Positions 43,057 to 51,935 of a DNA stretch of 64,000 bases are shown piece after piece (position 1 is the stretch's first letter; the number at the start of each line of letters is the position of its first letter). Origin of the DNA: Burkholderiales bacterium (GTDB lineage: Bacteria > Pseudomonadota > Gammaproteobacteria > Burkholderiales > SG8-41). The stretch spans positions 434,001 to 498,000 of the forward strand of contig DATAJS010000013.1 in the NCBI GenBank assembly GCA_036262035.1, in the 5' to 3' direction. Under the pieces are notes generated by a model. That model worked only from the letters and a program-made list of their open reading frames with translations, did no database searches and was not told where the DNA came from. The translations under genes were made by a program, and so were the position numbers.

Positions 43057-43848
43057 TCAAAGACTCAGGCCGCCGTCGAGCACGATCGTCTGGCCGGTCA
43101 TGTAGTCGGACGCGCCCGACGCGAGATAGAGCGCGAGCAATCCCACTTCGCGCAGTTCGCCGTGACGCTTCAGCGGCACGGTGCGCTTCGCGCGCTCGGC
43201 ACTTTCCTGCGCGCGCTTTTCGCCCGAGGTCACCGGGTCCGGGAAGAGTCCCGGCGCGATCGCGTTGACCTGCACGCCGTACGGCGCCCATTCGAGCGCC
43301 TGCGCCCGTGTGAAACCGACCAGCGCGGTCTTCGCGGCGGTGTAGAGGACGAGCTCGCCGCCGCCTTTGCTCGCGGTCCACGAGGAGATGCTGATCACCT
43401 TGCCGCTGCGCCGCTCGAGCATGTGCTTTCCCACTTCGCGCGTGCAGAGTATCGCTTCGGTGAGGTTGATATCGATGACGAACTTCAGCTCGTCGTCCGA
43501 AGCCGCCTGCGATTCGCTCTTGTCGGGCAGCGTCACCAGCGGCTTGCGGATCGAATCGCCGAGCGCGTTCACCAGCACGTCGATGCGGCCGAACTTCGCC
43601 AGAACCGCGTCGACCGCGGCACGCACGGTGTCGGGCTTCGTCACGTCGGCCACGATCGGCTCGACCCGCCGGCCCGACGATCGGGCGATCTCGGCGGTGA
43701 GCGGCTCGACGTATTTCGGCGTGAGCGCGTTCAGCGCGATATCGGCGCCGGCGTGCGCGAGCACCTGCGCGATGCCTTTCCCGATGCCCCGGCCCGCGCC
43801 GGTGATCAAAACCACTTTTCCGGTGACGTCGTACTCGGCAGGCAGCAT
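43057..43848 (-). CDS. SDR-family oxidoreductase
   Basis: The 263-residue protein has the Rossmann motif VVLITGAGRGIGKG, then ALNALTP, VNALGDS (NAG-like), and the active site ISISSWTASK...YTAAK, with Ser, Tyr and Lys present. The end TGQTIVLDGGLSL is typical of FabG-like dehydrogenases/reductases. It uses NAD(P)(H) on an unknown alcohol or ketone. The gene upstream encodes a secreted protein and starts 35 bases before it. Confidence 0.9.
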   Translation of the reverse strand: MLPAEYDVTGKVVLITGAGRGIGKGIAQVLAHAGADIALNALTPKYVEPLTAEIARSSGRRVEPIVADVTKPDTVRAAVDAVLAKFGRIDVLVNALGDSIRKPLVTLPDKSESQAASDDELKFVIDINLTEAILCTREVGKHMLERRSGKVISISSWTASKGGGELVLYTAAKTALVGFTRAQALEWAPYGVQVNAIAPGLFPDPVTSGEKRAQESAERAKRTVPLKRHGELREVGLLALYLASGASDYMTGQTIVLDGGLSL

Positions 43849-43883
43849 GGCGGAAGCTCCGTGTCGGGATTCGTTGTGCGGTC

Positions 43884-44609
43884 TCACCACGGCGGCCGGT
43901 TGTAGTACGTCGTATAGCAGTCGCCGTCGAGGCAGATCATCGGGTCGCGCCTGTTCTTGGGGTTGTTGCGCTTCTCGAGCGTATAGCTGTTCGTCTGGCC
44001 GCTGCGCGACTGGGCGGTGATGCGGTTGCCGGCGACGCTCCAGCGGCCGGAGTCGGCGGACTGAGAGCTGGTGCCGCCCCACATGCCCGGCGCGTTCGCG
44101 CTCATGCTGCCCTGGCTCTGGTAGGTGTAGGTGCCGTCGGCGCGCAGGTCGATGCACGTCATGCGCGAGGAGCCGCCGCCCGAGTTGGCGGTGAAGTTGC
44201 TGCCCTTGCACCAGCGCCCGACGAGATCCTGGCCACCGCCGCCGGACGAGCCCTGGGCGGAAGCCTGAGGTGTCGCCTTGGCCATTTTGGCCGCCGCCTC
44301 GGCCGCCGCGGTGCCGCGCGTCATCGTCACGATGCCCGGGAGGTCGCCGCCCGAGACCGTCAGGCTGTCGGGCCTGGCATCGAACGAATAGCTGACGACA
44401 TCGGCGCCCTGCTGCTGGACGAGCAGCAGCCTCATCAGGGTCTGCCACTTCATGGGCTTGCCGTTGACCGTGCCGGTGCCGTTGGGCTCGAAGGTGACGG
44501 TCAGCGGCTGGCCGTCGACCGCGGCGGACCAGGTGCCATGGAGCGCGGGGTTGGCGAAGGCCGGCGCTGCGAGCACGAGACCGAGGACGATCACGGCGAG
44601 GAATCTCAT
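43884..44609 (-). CDS. Secreted protein with two beta-rich halves, unknown
   Basis: The 241-residue protein has a clear signal peptide (MRFLAVIVLGLVLAAPAFA). The first half (LHGTWSAAVDGQPLTVTFEP) and the second (LVGRWCKGSNFTANSG, DLRADGTYTYQSQG, GRWSVAGNRITAQ) both resemble small lipocalin-like sheets and are joined by a Gly/Ser-rich linker. Four Cys in the second half could form disulfides. It is periplasmic or surface-located. Function unknown. Confidence 0.75.
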   Translation of the reverse strand: MRFLAVIVLGLVLAAPAFANPALHGTWSAAVDGQPLTVTFEPNGTGTVNGKPMKWQTLMRLLLVQQQGADVVSYSFDARPDSLTVSGGDLPGIVTMTRGTAAAEAAAKMAKATPQASAQGSSGGGGQDLVGRWCKGSNFTANSGGGSSRMTCIDLRADGTYTYQSQGSMSANAPGMWGGTSSQSADSGRWSVAGNRITAQSRSGQTNSYTLEKRNNPKNRRDPMICLDGDCYTTYYNRPPW

Positions 44610-44671
44610 CTTTTTCTCCCGTCACGACTTATCGTAAGGTTACATGGCGCAACCGGCGGAGGTGAACCCAC

Positions 44672-45523
44672 ATGAAATACGGCGTCGCGATCTTCTTCAC
44701 CGACTATTCGATCTCGCCCGTCGACATGGGCACGGCGCTCGAGGCGCGCGGCTTCGAAAGCCTGTGGGCGCCGGAGCACAGCCACATTCCGTTGACCCGC
44801 AAGTCGGCATATCCCAAAGGCGGCGAGCTGCCGAAGGAGTACTACGACGTCATGGATCCTTTCGTGACGCTGGCCGCAGCCGCGACGGCGACGAAGACGC
44901 TCAAGGTGGGGACGGGCATCTGCCTCGTCGTGCAGCGCGATCCCATCCAGACCGCGAAGTCGGTGGCGAGCCTCGACCGGATCTCCGACGGCCGTTTTCT
45001 CTTCGGCATCGGCGCCGGCTGGAACGAAGACGAGATGGCCAACCACGGCACGACCGATTTCAAAGGCCGCTTCAAGCTGATGGAAGAGCGCGTCCAGGCG
45101 ATGCGCGAGATCTGGAGCAAAACCAAGCCCGAGTTCGACGGCGCGCACGTGAAGTTCGGACCGATGATGACGTGGCCCAAGCCGGTGCAGAAGCCGCTGC
45201 CGGTCCTCGTCGGCGGCGAGTGGCCGCACGGCGCGCGGCGCGCCCTCGCGTTCGGCGATGCGTGGATGCCGCACGCGCTGCGTCCCGCGTACGGCGAGAA
45301 CGACGTCCTCATGCATTTGCCCGCGTTTCGCGAGATGGCGAAAGCCGCAGGTCGCGAGTCGATTCCGATCACCGCGTTCAATCCGCCGGCGAAGCCCGAT
45401 ACGTTGCAACGCTATCGCGACGCCGGCATCGAGCGCGTCGTCTTCTCGATCGCCGCGGAGGACAAGGACAAGACGCTCGCGACGCTGGATCGATTGGCGG
45501 GCGCGATGAAGCAGACCGGCTGA
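44672..45523 (+). CDS. Luciferase-like (LLM class) oxidoreductase, F420-type subgroup
   Basis: The 283-residue protein begins MKYGVAIFFTDYSISP and has FESLWAPEHSHIP, VGTGICLVVQRDP, GRFLFGIGAGWNEDEMANHG and VLVGGEWPHGARRAL, the pattern of the TIGR03619-like LLM subgroup. Flavin or F420 is the cofactor; in betaproteobacteria FMN is more likely. Acts on an unknown organic substrate. The lyase gene follows after a palindromic repeat. Confidence 0.9.
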   Translation: MKYGVAIFFTDYSISPVDMGTALEARGFESLWAPEHSHIPLTRKSAYPKGGELPKEYYDVMDPFVTLAAAATATKTLKVGTGICLVVQRDPIQTAKSVASLDRISDGRFLFGIGAGWNEDEMANHGTTDFKGRFKLMEERVQAMREIWSKTKPEFDGAHVKFGPMMTWPKPVQKPLPVLVGGEWPHGARRALAFGDAWMPHALRPAYGENDVLMHLPAFREMAKAAGRESIPITAFNPPAKPDTLQRYRDAGIERVVFSIAAEDKDKTLATLDRLAGAMKQTG

Positions 45524-45529
45524 TTCGTC

Positions 45530-45566
45530 ATTCCGGACCCGCCGCCAGGCGGAGGTGATCCGGAAT
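45530..45566. repeat. Palindromic dispersed repeat between LLM and lyase genes
   Basis: ATTCCGGA (45530-45537) pairs with TCCGGAAT (45559-45566), and inner CCGCC (45542-45546) with GGCGG (45548-45552). Read on the minus strand its borders, ATGGATTCC and GGAATGACG, are those of the repeats in tenA, with a different core. Confidence 0.8.
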
Positions 45567-45602
45567 CCATCCTGACGTTCGCCGCTAAGGAGAAAACATC
45601 CC

Positions 45603-46975
45603 ATGGCCACCGCCTCCCACGACGACAGCCCCACCGCCGCGCGCGTGCGCGACCCGGGGATCCGCGCACTCTACAAACAAGAGAACCGCTGGCAATCGTG
45701 GCTCGACGTCGAAGCGGCGCTCGCGCGCGCGCAAGCCGAGCTCGGCATCATCCCCAAGGAAGCCGCAGCAGCGATCACGCGCAGCGCGAAGTTCGAGCTC
45801 ATGGACCGCGCGCGCGTCATGGAAGGCTTCGCGCGCACCGGTCATACCATCGTCCCGCTCGTCTGGGAGCTGTCGCGCGTGGTCGGCGAGCCGCACGGCG
45901 GCTGGGTGCACTGGAGCGCGACGACGCAGAACATCACGCAGACCGGCGATCTCGTCGTGCTGCGGCAGGCGCACGCGATCTTCCTGCGCCTCATCGGCGA
46001 GACGCTCGCCTCGATGGCGGATCTTGCCGAGCGCGGCGCGGAGATGGCGATGCCGGGTCGCACGCACGGCCAGCACGCAGTGCCGGCGACGTTCGGCTTC
46101 AAGGTCGCGGGCTGGATCGACGAGCTGCTGCGCCACGTCGAGCGCATGCGGCAGGCCGCGCCGCGCATCTTCGTCGCGATGCTCGGCGGCGGCGCGGGAA
46201 CGTATGCGTCGTTCGGCGAAGACGGGCAGAAGGTGGCGGCGGGCATGGCGAAGCAGCTCGGGATGCAGCCGATGGCGGTGCCTTCGCGCGTGATCTACGA
46301 CCACATCGCCGAGAACGTCTGCCTCCTCGGCCTGCTCGCCGCGACGTGCGGCAAGATCGGGCGCGAGATCTACACGCTCATGAAGACCGAGTACGGCGAA
46401 GTCGAGGAGCCCGTGCCGCCCGGCACCGTCGGCAGCTCGACGATGCCGCAGAAGCGCAATCCCAAGCTGTGCCAGGACGTCATTGCGGCCGCGGCCGAGA
46501 TCCGCTCGATCGTGCCGCTCGCGCTCGAAGGCATGCAGGCCGAGCACGAGGCCGACCGCACCAGCAGCGTGATCATGAAATCGGCGGAGTCGCGCGCGTG
46601 CATCGCAACCGGCGACATGCTCGTGCGGCTCGCGGAGATCGTGAAGGGCCTCACGCTCCATCCCGAGCGCATGCGCGCCAACCTGGAGCTCTCCGGCGGT
46701 CTCATCATGGCCGAAGCGGTGATGCTCACGCTCGGCAAGAGGATCGGGCGGCAGCACGCGCACGACGCGTCTACGACGCCGCGCAAGCCGCGTTCGTCGA
46801 AGGCAAGTCGTTCTCCGCAACGCTCGCAGCGGACAAGCGCGTGACCGATCACCTGTCGCGCGCCGAGATCGACGCGCTCATCGATCCCGAAGCGTATACC
46901 GGTCTCTGTGACACGATGGCGCGCGATGCCGCCGCGAGAGCGAGGTCGGCGGCAAGAGAGATTGTGACGCGCTAG
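45603..46975 (+). pseudogene. Fumarase/aspartase-superfamily lyase (adenylosuccinate lyase-like), single-base frameshift near 46766
   Basis: From ATG 45603 (AAGGAG before it) the frame encodes a class-II lyase: ALYKQENRWQSWLDVEAALA, VHWSATTQNITQTGD, MPGRTHGQHAVPATFGFK and the signature GSSTMPQKRNPKLCQ at about residue 277. After RQHAHD near 46766 the frame turns to Ser/Arg nonsense and stops at 46844. The expected C-terminus (VYDAAQAAFVEGKSFSATLA to EIVTR) continues in the next frame to 46975. One base appears missing. The protein would be about 457 residues, like 3-carboxymuconate cycloisomerase or PurB relatives. Confidence 0.85.
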
Positions 46976-46993
46976 CGATTCCGCGGGCCGCGC

Positions 46994-47692
46994 TCAGTTG
47001 CCCAGCTTGAACGTCATCGGCACGAGAACCCACGCACCGACCGGTGTATCGCCGCGGCGCGCCGGCGTGAATTTCCAGCGGCGCACCGTGTCCTGCGCGG
47101 TGGTGTCGAGACGGGTGAAACCGCTGGAGGTGCGCACCTGCACTTGCTCGGGCAACCCATTCTCGTTCACGAACACGCGCAGGATGACTCGGCCCTCCTC
47201 GCCCATCTGACGGGACACCAGCGGATATTCCGGCCCCGGATTGTTCAGATAGGCCGCGTTGAAGCTGGGCGGAATCACAGGGGCCGGTGGAGCGGGCGGC
47301 GGGGCGACGGCGACCGGGGCCACCGGCGCCTCGATCGGCGGCAGCGGCACGGGCACTGGCAGTGGCGGCGGCGCGGTAAAGGTCGTCGGCGGTGCTTCGG
47401 GCTGCGCCGCGATGATCGGCGGCTGCGGCGCGGGCGTCGGCTTGTGCCGCACCTGGGGCCTGGGCGGCGGAGGCGGCGGCTTCGGCGGCGGCTCCACTTT
47501 CTTCGGCGGCGTGATCAGCGTGGTCATGATCGGCGCTGCCGCGATGATCGCGGTACGCACCGACGCGAATTGCAGCAGCGCTGCGACGAGCGCGATATGC
47601 AGCGCGACGACGATCGCTATGCTGGCCCATTTCGACGAACGTCCGGCAGTGCGCCAGTCGGTGGGGAAACGCGCGCGGGACACCGCAGCCAT
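46994..47692 (-). CDS. tonB: TonB-family energy transducer
   Basis: The 232-residue protein has one N-terminal membrane helix (about residues 22-45), a long proline-rich spacer (PPKKVEPPPKPPPPPPRPQV and following, to about 145), and a C-terminal TonB domain: YPLVSRQMGEEGRVILRVFV, ending in VPMTFKLGN. It spans the inner membrane and periplasm and transmits proton-motive force to outer-membrane receptors. No exbB/exbD is adjacent. Two small secreted paralogues lie just upstream on the same strand and probably share its transcript. Confidence 0.93.
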   Translation of the reverse strand: MAAVSRARFPTDWRTAGRSSKWASIAIVVALHIALVAALLQFASVRTAIIAAAPIMTTLITPPKKVEPPPKPPPPPPRPQVRHKPTPAPQPPIIAAQPEAPPTTFTAPPPLPVPVPLPPIEAPVAPVAVAPPPAPPAPVIPPSFNAAYLNNPGPEYPLVSRQMGEEGRVILRVFVNENGLPEQVQVRTSSGFTRLDTTAQDTVRRWKFTPARRGDTPVGAWVLVPMTFKLGN

Positions 47693-47734
47693 GGCTCCGC
47701 GTGAATCCGGACTACAGCGGAAGCGACGTCGTGG

Positions 47735-48121
47735 TTACCGGTTGCATCCGGGCTTTCCTTCCTGGCCGACGGGCGTCTTCTCCGACTGGTGATAGACCGC
47801 CGTGCCGCGCTGGTGATTGTCGGACGCGCTGGTCGGGTCGTTCAGGCTGGGTATGACCGGAATGCCTTCGGGAGCGTTCCGCGCCAGGAAGTAGCCGCCT
47901 ACTTCGCTGCCCGTCGTCCCGCTCGGCGTCACGACTTCCACGCAGCCGAGCGGACGCTCCGCGTAGATGCCGTCCTGCGGGTGCTGCCGGTCCACGGCCT
48001 GGCCACGCACGCTGACCTCCGGCATCAGGACCTCTTCCTGCGGCGTGCCTCGGGTCGCGGCGAGCGCTGACGTCATCCCGATGGCGATCGTCGCTCCGGC
48101 AACGAGCGCAATGCGCTTCAT
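47735..48121 (-). CDS. Small secreted protein with TonB-box-like motif, paralogue 2
   Basis: Starting at ATG 48121 the 128-residue product has a signal peptide ending TSALA, then EEVLMPEVSVRGQ, similar to the N-terminal TonB box region of TonB-dependent receptors. HPQD, GCVEVVTPS, VIPSLNDPTSASDN and EGKPGC follow. It shares all of these landmarks with the gene just upstream, so the two are tandem paralogues. No barrel follows, so it is not a receptor. It starts 27 bases after the end of its paralogue and 43 bases precede tonB. Unknown function. Confidence 0.75.
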   Translation of the reverse strand: MKRIALVAGATIAIGMTSALAATRGTPQEEVLMPEVSVRGQAVDRQHPQDGIYAERPLGCVEVVTPSGTTGSEVGGYFLARNAPEGIPVIPSLNDPTSASDNHQRGTAVYHQSEKTPVGQEGKPGCNR

Positions 48122-48147
48122 CGGGGTTCGGGATCGGACCTGCAGAC

Positions 48148-48525
48148 TCATAGGCCGCATCCGGGTTTTCCTTCTCGACCGGGAGGCGTCGCGGGATGTT
48201 GTTCGTACGCGCGCCTTCTCCCGAAATCCGACGCGCTCGACGGGTTGTTCAAATCGGGGATGACCGGTGTGCCTTCTTTCGCACGCGCCGCATTCGCGAA
48301 GGCGAACCCCGCGACGGGGGCACTGGGCGTGACGACTTCGGCGCAGCCGATCGGCGGCGACGAGTAGGTGGGGTCCTGCGGGTGGTGCGGGTGCAGCGCG
48401 GGCTGGCCGCGCACGTTGACCTCCGGCATCAGGACTTCCTCTTGCGCGGCGCCTTGCGAAGCGTCGGTGGCGAGTGTCACGACGAGAGTGACGGTCGCCG
48501 CCGCCAGGAACGGACTGAGCTTCAC
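48148..48525 (-). CDS. Small secreted protein with TonB-box-like motif, paralogue 1
   Basis: GTG 48525 follows GGGAGG by six bases. The 125-residue product has a signal peptide ending ASQGAA, then QEEVLMPEVNVRGQ, HPQD, GCAEVVTPS, VIPDLNNPSSASDF and a closing EGKPGCGL. Two Cys per protein are conserved between the pair. The order paralogue 1, paralogue 2, tonB suggests periplasmic proteins that contact TonB or a TonB-dependent receptor. I do not know the family. Confidence 0.78.
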   Translation of the reverse strand: MKLSPFLAAATVTLVVTLATDASQGAAQEEVLMPEVNVRGQPALHPHHPQDPTYSSPPIGCAEVVTPSAPVAGFAFANAARAKEGTPVIPDLNNPSSASDFGRRRAYEQHPATPPGREGKPGCGL

Positions 48526-48675
48526 GTCAGATCCTCCCTGCTGATTGTTGTTAGCACCTTTACAGCCGGGCAATGGGTTCAACCCTGCGGTTGACTCATC
48601 GTTGTCAGGGCTAGGATGACATACGCGTGGACCTGCGTCAGCTCGCTTCCCACGATGCGGACGGCACGACTCGCC

Positions 48676-49467
48676 TCAGTAATAGATCCCAGGCGTGGAA
48701 CCGCCGTCGACCGCGATCACCTGTCCCGTGATCGCCGCCGCATGCGGCGAGGCGAGGAAGAGCACCAGCGGCGCGATGTCCTTGGGCTCGATCAGGCGGC
48801 CGATGGGGAACTGCTTGACGAAGCTCTTCTCGGCCTCGGCTTCGCTCACACCGAGCTCCTTCGCGCGCGCCGCGAGGCGCTTCGGATAGCGATCGGTCTT
48901 GGTGAACGGCGGGTGCACGGTGTTCGCCGTGATGCCTTGCGACGCCACGGTCGTGCTGAACTGCTTGACGAAAGCCGTGATCGACGAGTTCCCGAGCGCG
49001 CTGGGCAGCGCGGTGGCGCCTGCATTGCGCGAGGCGGTGCCGGCGATGCAGATCACGCGGCCGCGGCCCGATTTGCGCAGGTGCGGAAGCGCGGCGCGGC
49101 AGCAGCGCATGTACGCCAGCGTCTTGCCTTGCAGCCGTTCCATGAGGCCGTTGTCGTCGAGCGTCTCGATGTTGCCGCTGACCGAGGTCGACGCGTTGTT
49201 GACGAGCACGTCGAGACCGCCGAACGCATCGACCGCCGCCTGCACCGCGGCGAGACAGCCCTCGGCGGTGAAGAGATCGACCGCGACCGCTTTCGCCTTC
49301 ACGCCCTTCGCGGCGATCTTCGCTTCGGCTTCGGCGAGCGCCGCCTTGTCGCGGCCGCAGATGGCGACGTTCGCGCCTTCCTCCGCGAACGCGAGCGCGA
49401 TGCCGAGCCCGACGCCGCGATTGCCGCCGGTGACCAATACCGATTTCCCCTTGAGATCGAGATTCAT
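48676..49467 (-). CDS. SDR-family protein without the usual YxxxK active site
   Basis: The 263-residue protein has SVLVTGGNRGVGLGIALAFA and VLVNNASTSVSG, and ends AITGQVIAVDGGSTPG, so the Rossmann fold is sure. Where Tyr-x-x-x-Lys is expected it reads ALPSALGNSSITAFVKQF, without Tyr or Lys, while ICIAGTASRN stands for the Ser region. It may bind cofactor without standard SDR chemistry, or use another base. It is the last gene of the long catabolic operon, 13 bases after the MFS gene. Confidence 0.87.
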   Translation of the reverse strand: MNLDLKGKSVLVTGGNRGVGLGIALAFAEEGANVAICGRDKAALAEAEAKIAAKGVKAKAVAVDLFTAEGCLAAVQAAVDAFGGLDVLVNNASTSVSGNIETLDDNGLMERLQGKTLAYMRCCRAALPHLRKSGRGRVICIAGTASRNAGATALPSALGNSSITAFVKQFSTTVASQGITANTVHPPFTKTDRYPKRLAARAKELGVSEAEAEKSFVKQFPIGRLIEPKDIAPLVLFLASPHAAAITGQVIAVDGGSTPGIYY

Positions 49468-49480
49468 GTGCTGCTTCCTT

Positions 49481-50716
49481 TCATTTCGTTGTGCTTACGA
49501 TGACTACGCTGCGCGCCTGCGCGGTGAGCAGGCAGGCCAGAGCCGCGGCGGTTACGACCGAGAGGCCGGCGAACGCGACGGCATAGCGCCCCGACCAGGC
49601 GTACGCGTTGGCGACGACGAGCGGCCCCACCATCTTGCCGATGTTCACATAAAACAGCGCCCCGGCGGTCGTGCGGCTGACGAGCTTCGACGGGACCAGC
49701 CGCGCGACTTCCGCCATGAAGGCGCCGTTCCAGCCGCTCGCGGTCGAGCCGAAGACGAAGAAGACGAGGCACGCGAGCGGCAGCGGCCACGCCGGCGTGA
49801 CCAGGTAACAGGCGAGCGCGGCCGCGATCATCACGCCGCAAAGAATGGCGAGCGCGCTGTAGCAGCTTCGCGTCACGTCGGCCATCCAGCCCCAGAACAC
49901 GCGTCCCGCGGCGCCGCCGACTTGCGAGGCCGTCAGCACCAGCCCTGCCGCGATGAGCGAATAGCCCGCCTCTTCGACGAACAGCACGACGGTGAAGGTC
50001 GTGAGCCCGATCTGCGGGATCACGAGGAAAGCGCCCGCGACGGCCAGATTGCGCAGCGCGCGCTGGCGCCAGATCGTGGTGAGGCCTTCCAGCGGGTTGA
50101 CGACCACCGGTGCGTCAGGCGTGCGATCGTCGTCCCAGCGCGCGCGCTTCGTTTGAAGCACCACGATGAGCGCGGCCAGCATCGCCGCGCTGACGGCGAG
50201 CGCCCAGCGCCAGCCGAACAGCGTGGCCACCGCGGGCGCGATGAGCGAGACGCCGATGCCGCCGATCGGCACGCCGGTCTGCTTCAGCGAGAACAGCACG
50301 TTGCGCCGGTGCGCCGGCGTGTAGCGCATGAGCAGATGCGAGGCTGCGGGACTCAGCAGCCCGTAGCCGAGGCCGAGGAAGATCGCGGAGGCGAAGAAAA
50401 ACGCGGCATGCGGCCCGGTCGCAATCAGGCATCCCGCAGCCAACAGCGCGAGGCCGGTCTGCGTCACGCGGCACGCGCCCCAGCGCACGCTCAGGTTCCC
50501 CCCGAGCAGCAGCGAGACGAGCATCGCGCCCGCGAGGAGGCTGATCTGATAGCCGATCAGCGCAGAAGAGATTCCGAGGTCCGCGCTCGCCGCCGGCGCG
50601 AGCGCGGGCAGCGTCATGGTGGCGATCGTGCCGAACGCCTGGCCCGCCAGCATGCTGACGAGCACGAACGCGAAGCTCTGCTCCTTCGCGTCCGGTGCGC
50701 CCGTCGCCCCGCTCAT
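49481..50716 (-). CDS. MFS transporter (organic anion type)
   Basis: The 411-residue protein has about twelve helices with the first half ending in PLEGLTTIWRQRALR loop and motif-A-like WGWMADVTRS in the second half. FSLKQTGVPIGGIGVSLIAP recalls the CynX/NimT and related anion transporters. It starts two bases after the stop of the MR/MLE enzyme gene, so it probably imports that pathway's substrate. Inner membrane. Confidence 0.88.
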   Translation of the reverse strand: MSGATGAPDAKEQSFAFVLVSMLAGQAFGTIATMTLPALAPAASADLGISSALIGYQISLLAGAMLVSLLLGGNLSVRWGACRVTQTGLALLAAGCLIATGPHAAFFFASAIFLGLGYGLLSPAASHLLMRYTPAHRRNVLFSLKQTGVPIGGIGVSLIAPAVATLFGWRWALAVSAAMLAALIVVLQTKRARWDDDRTPDAPVVVNPLEGLTTIWRQRALRNLAVAGAFLVIPQIGLTTFTVVLFVEEAGYSLIAAGLVLTASQVGGAAGRVFWGWMADVTRSCYSALAILCGVMIAAALACYLVTPAWPLPLACLVFFVFGSTASGWNGAFMAEVARLVPSKLVSRTTAGALFYVNIGKMVGPLVVANAYAWSGRYAVAFAGLSVVTAAALACLLTAQARSVVIVSTTK

Positions 50717-50718
50717 CG

Positions 50719-51813
50719 CTACTTCACGCGCATGCGTTCGACCAGGTCCGGGTCGGGGTCCTGTCCCAGCCCCGGCACTTGCGGCACGGCGAAGTCGCCG
50801 TCCTTCGGGATGATCTGATCGCCGAAGGGATTGTCGGTGAAATCGCAGTAATAGCGCTCGATCGGGATCTCGCGCGCGCTCGCCGCGCACACGTGTATCG
50901 ACGCCAGCAGGCCCGGGCCGAAGTACGGCGAATGCGGCACCACGACGACTCCGTTCGCTTCACCGAGCGCGAAGATCTTGCGCATCTCGGTCACGCCGCC
51001 GATCTTGGTGATGCTCGGCTGCGCGATGCCCACGCCGCCGGCTTCGAACAGGCGCTTGAACTCCATGAAGTTCGAGATGTTCTCGCCCGCCGCGATCGGC
51101 GTGACGCTCGCGTTGCGCAGCCGCGCGAGGCCGGCGTGATCGTCGGGCGGGTAGATCGGCTCCTCGATCCACGCGAGCTTCATACCGGACCACTCGTGCG
51201 CGATCGCTATCGCCTCGTCCACCGTCCACGGGCACGAGCAATCGATCATCAGCGGCACCTTTTCGCCGCACACTTCCTTCGCGGCGCGCACGATGTCGGT
51301 CTTGTTCTCGTGCAGCTTGATGTAGCGGTAACCGCGATCGATCGCCTCTTTGGTCTTGCGCGCCACGACCTTGGCATCGCCATAGCGCAGCAGGCTTGCA
51401 TACCCCGGCAGCTTCTCGCGCGCGCTGCCGCCGAGCATCTTGTAGAGCGGCAGCCCCGCGCGCTTGGCGGCGATGTCCCACAGCGCGATGTCGAGACCCG
51501 AGATCGCGAACACCGTCGGGCCGCTGCGGCCGGTGTTGTAGAGGCCGCGATGCAGGTCGGCCTGGATCTGCGCGATGTGCGACGGGTCCTTGCCGACGAC
51601 GCGCGGTGCGATCAATTGCGCGACGGCGGTGACCGTCGATTGCCAGCCGGCGTTGGAGAAAGCCTCGCCCCAGCCGGTCACGCCTTCGTCGGTGTCCACT
51701 CTGACGAGCACGGTGTGCACGTCGCTCTTCGGCAATCCGCCGGCGTGCGGCTGGGCGTCGTCGAGCTTCAGCGGCGTGCGGACGAGGACGGGTTCTACCC
51801 GGGTGATCTTCAT
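50719..51813 (-). CDS. Mandelate racemase / muconate lactonizing enzyme family (enolase superfamily)
   Basis: The 364-residue enzyme begins MKITRVEPVLVRTPLKL and has GYRYIKLHENKTD (KxH-type base region), MIDCSCPWT, WIEEPIYPPDD and AAGENISN as the metal ligands (Asp, Glu, Glu), and VVPHSPYFGPG with the His base. It abstracts a proton next to a carboxylate, as in sugar-acid dehydratases or racemases. GGAGA precedes ATG 51813. It lies 122 bases after the TauD-type gene, the largest gap in this operon, where a secondary promoter could lie. Confidence 0.92.
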   Translation of the reverse strand: MKITRVEPVLVRTPLKLDDAQPHAGGLPKSDVHTVLVRVDTDEGVTGWGEAFSNAGWQSTVTAVAQLIAPRVVGKDPSHIAQIQADLHRGLYNTGRSGPTVFAISGLDIALWDIAAKRAGLPLYKMLGGSAREKLPGYASLLRYGDAKVVARKTKEAIDRGYRYIKLHENKTDIVRAAKEVCGEKVPLMIDCSCPWTVDEAIAIAHEWSGMKLAWIEEPIYPPDDHAGLARLRNASVTPIAAGENISNFMEFKRLFEAGGVGIAQPSITKIGGVTEMRKIFALGEANGVVVVPHSPYFGPGLLASIHVCAASAREIPIERYYCDFTDNPFGDQIIPKDGDFAVPQVPGLGQDPDPDLVERMRVK

Positions 51814-51935
51814 GCGCGTTCTCCGGATGCGTCGCGCCGCCGATCGAACGGCGCGCGGACGTAACGATGAAAGCCGCAATCGTATCGTTTTTCCGGGACG
51901 TCTGACGCCGGAGGCGTCCGCTGCTCCCGCAGCGT

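Noticed and set aside
51904-51918. Hairpin GACGCC-GGA-GGCGTC as terminator after the TauD gene
   Set aside because: In the direction of transcription it is followed by an A-run, not a T-run, so it does not fit an intrinsic terminator.
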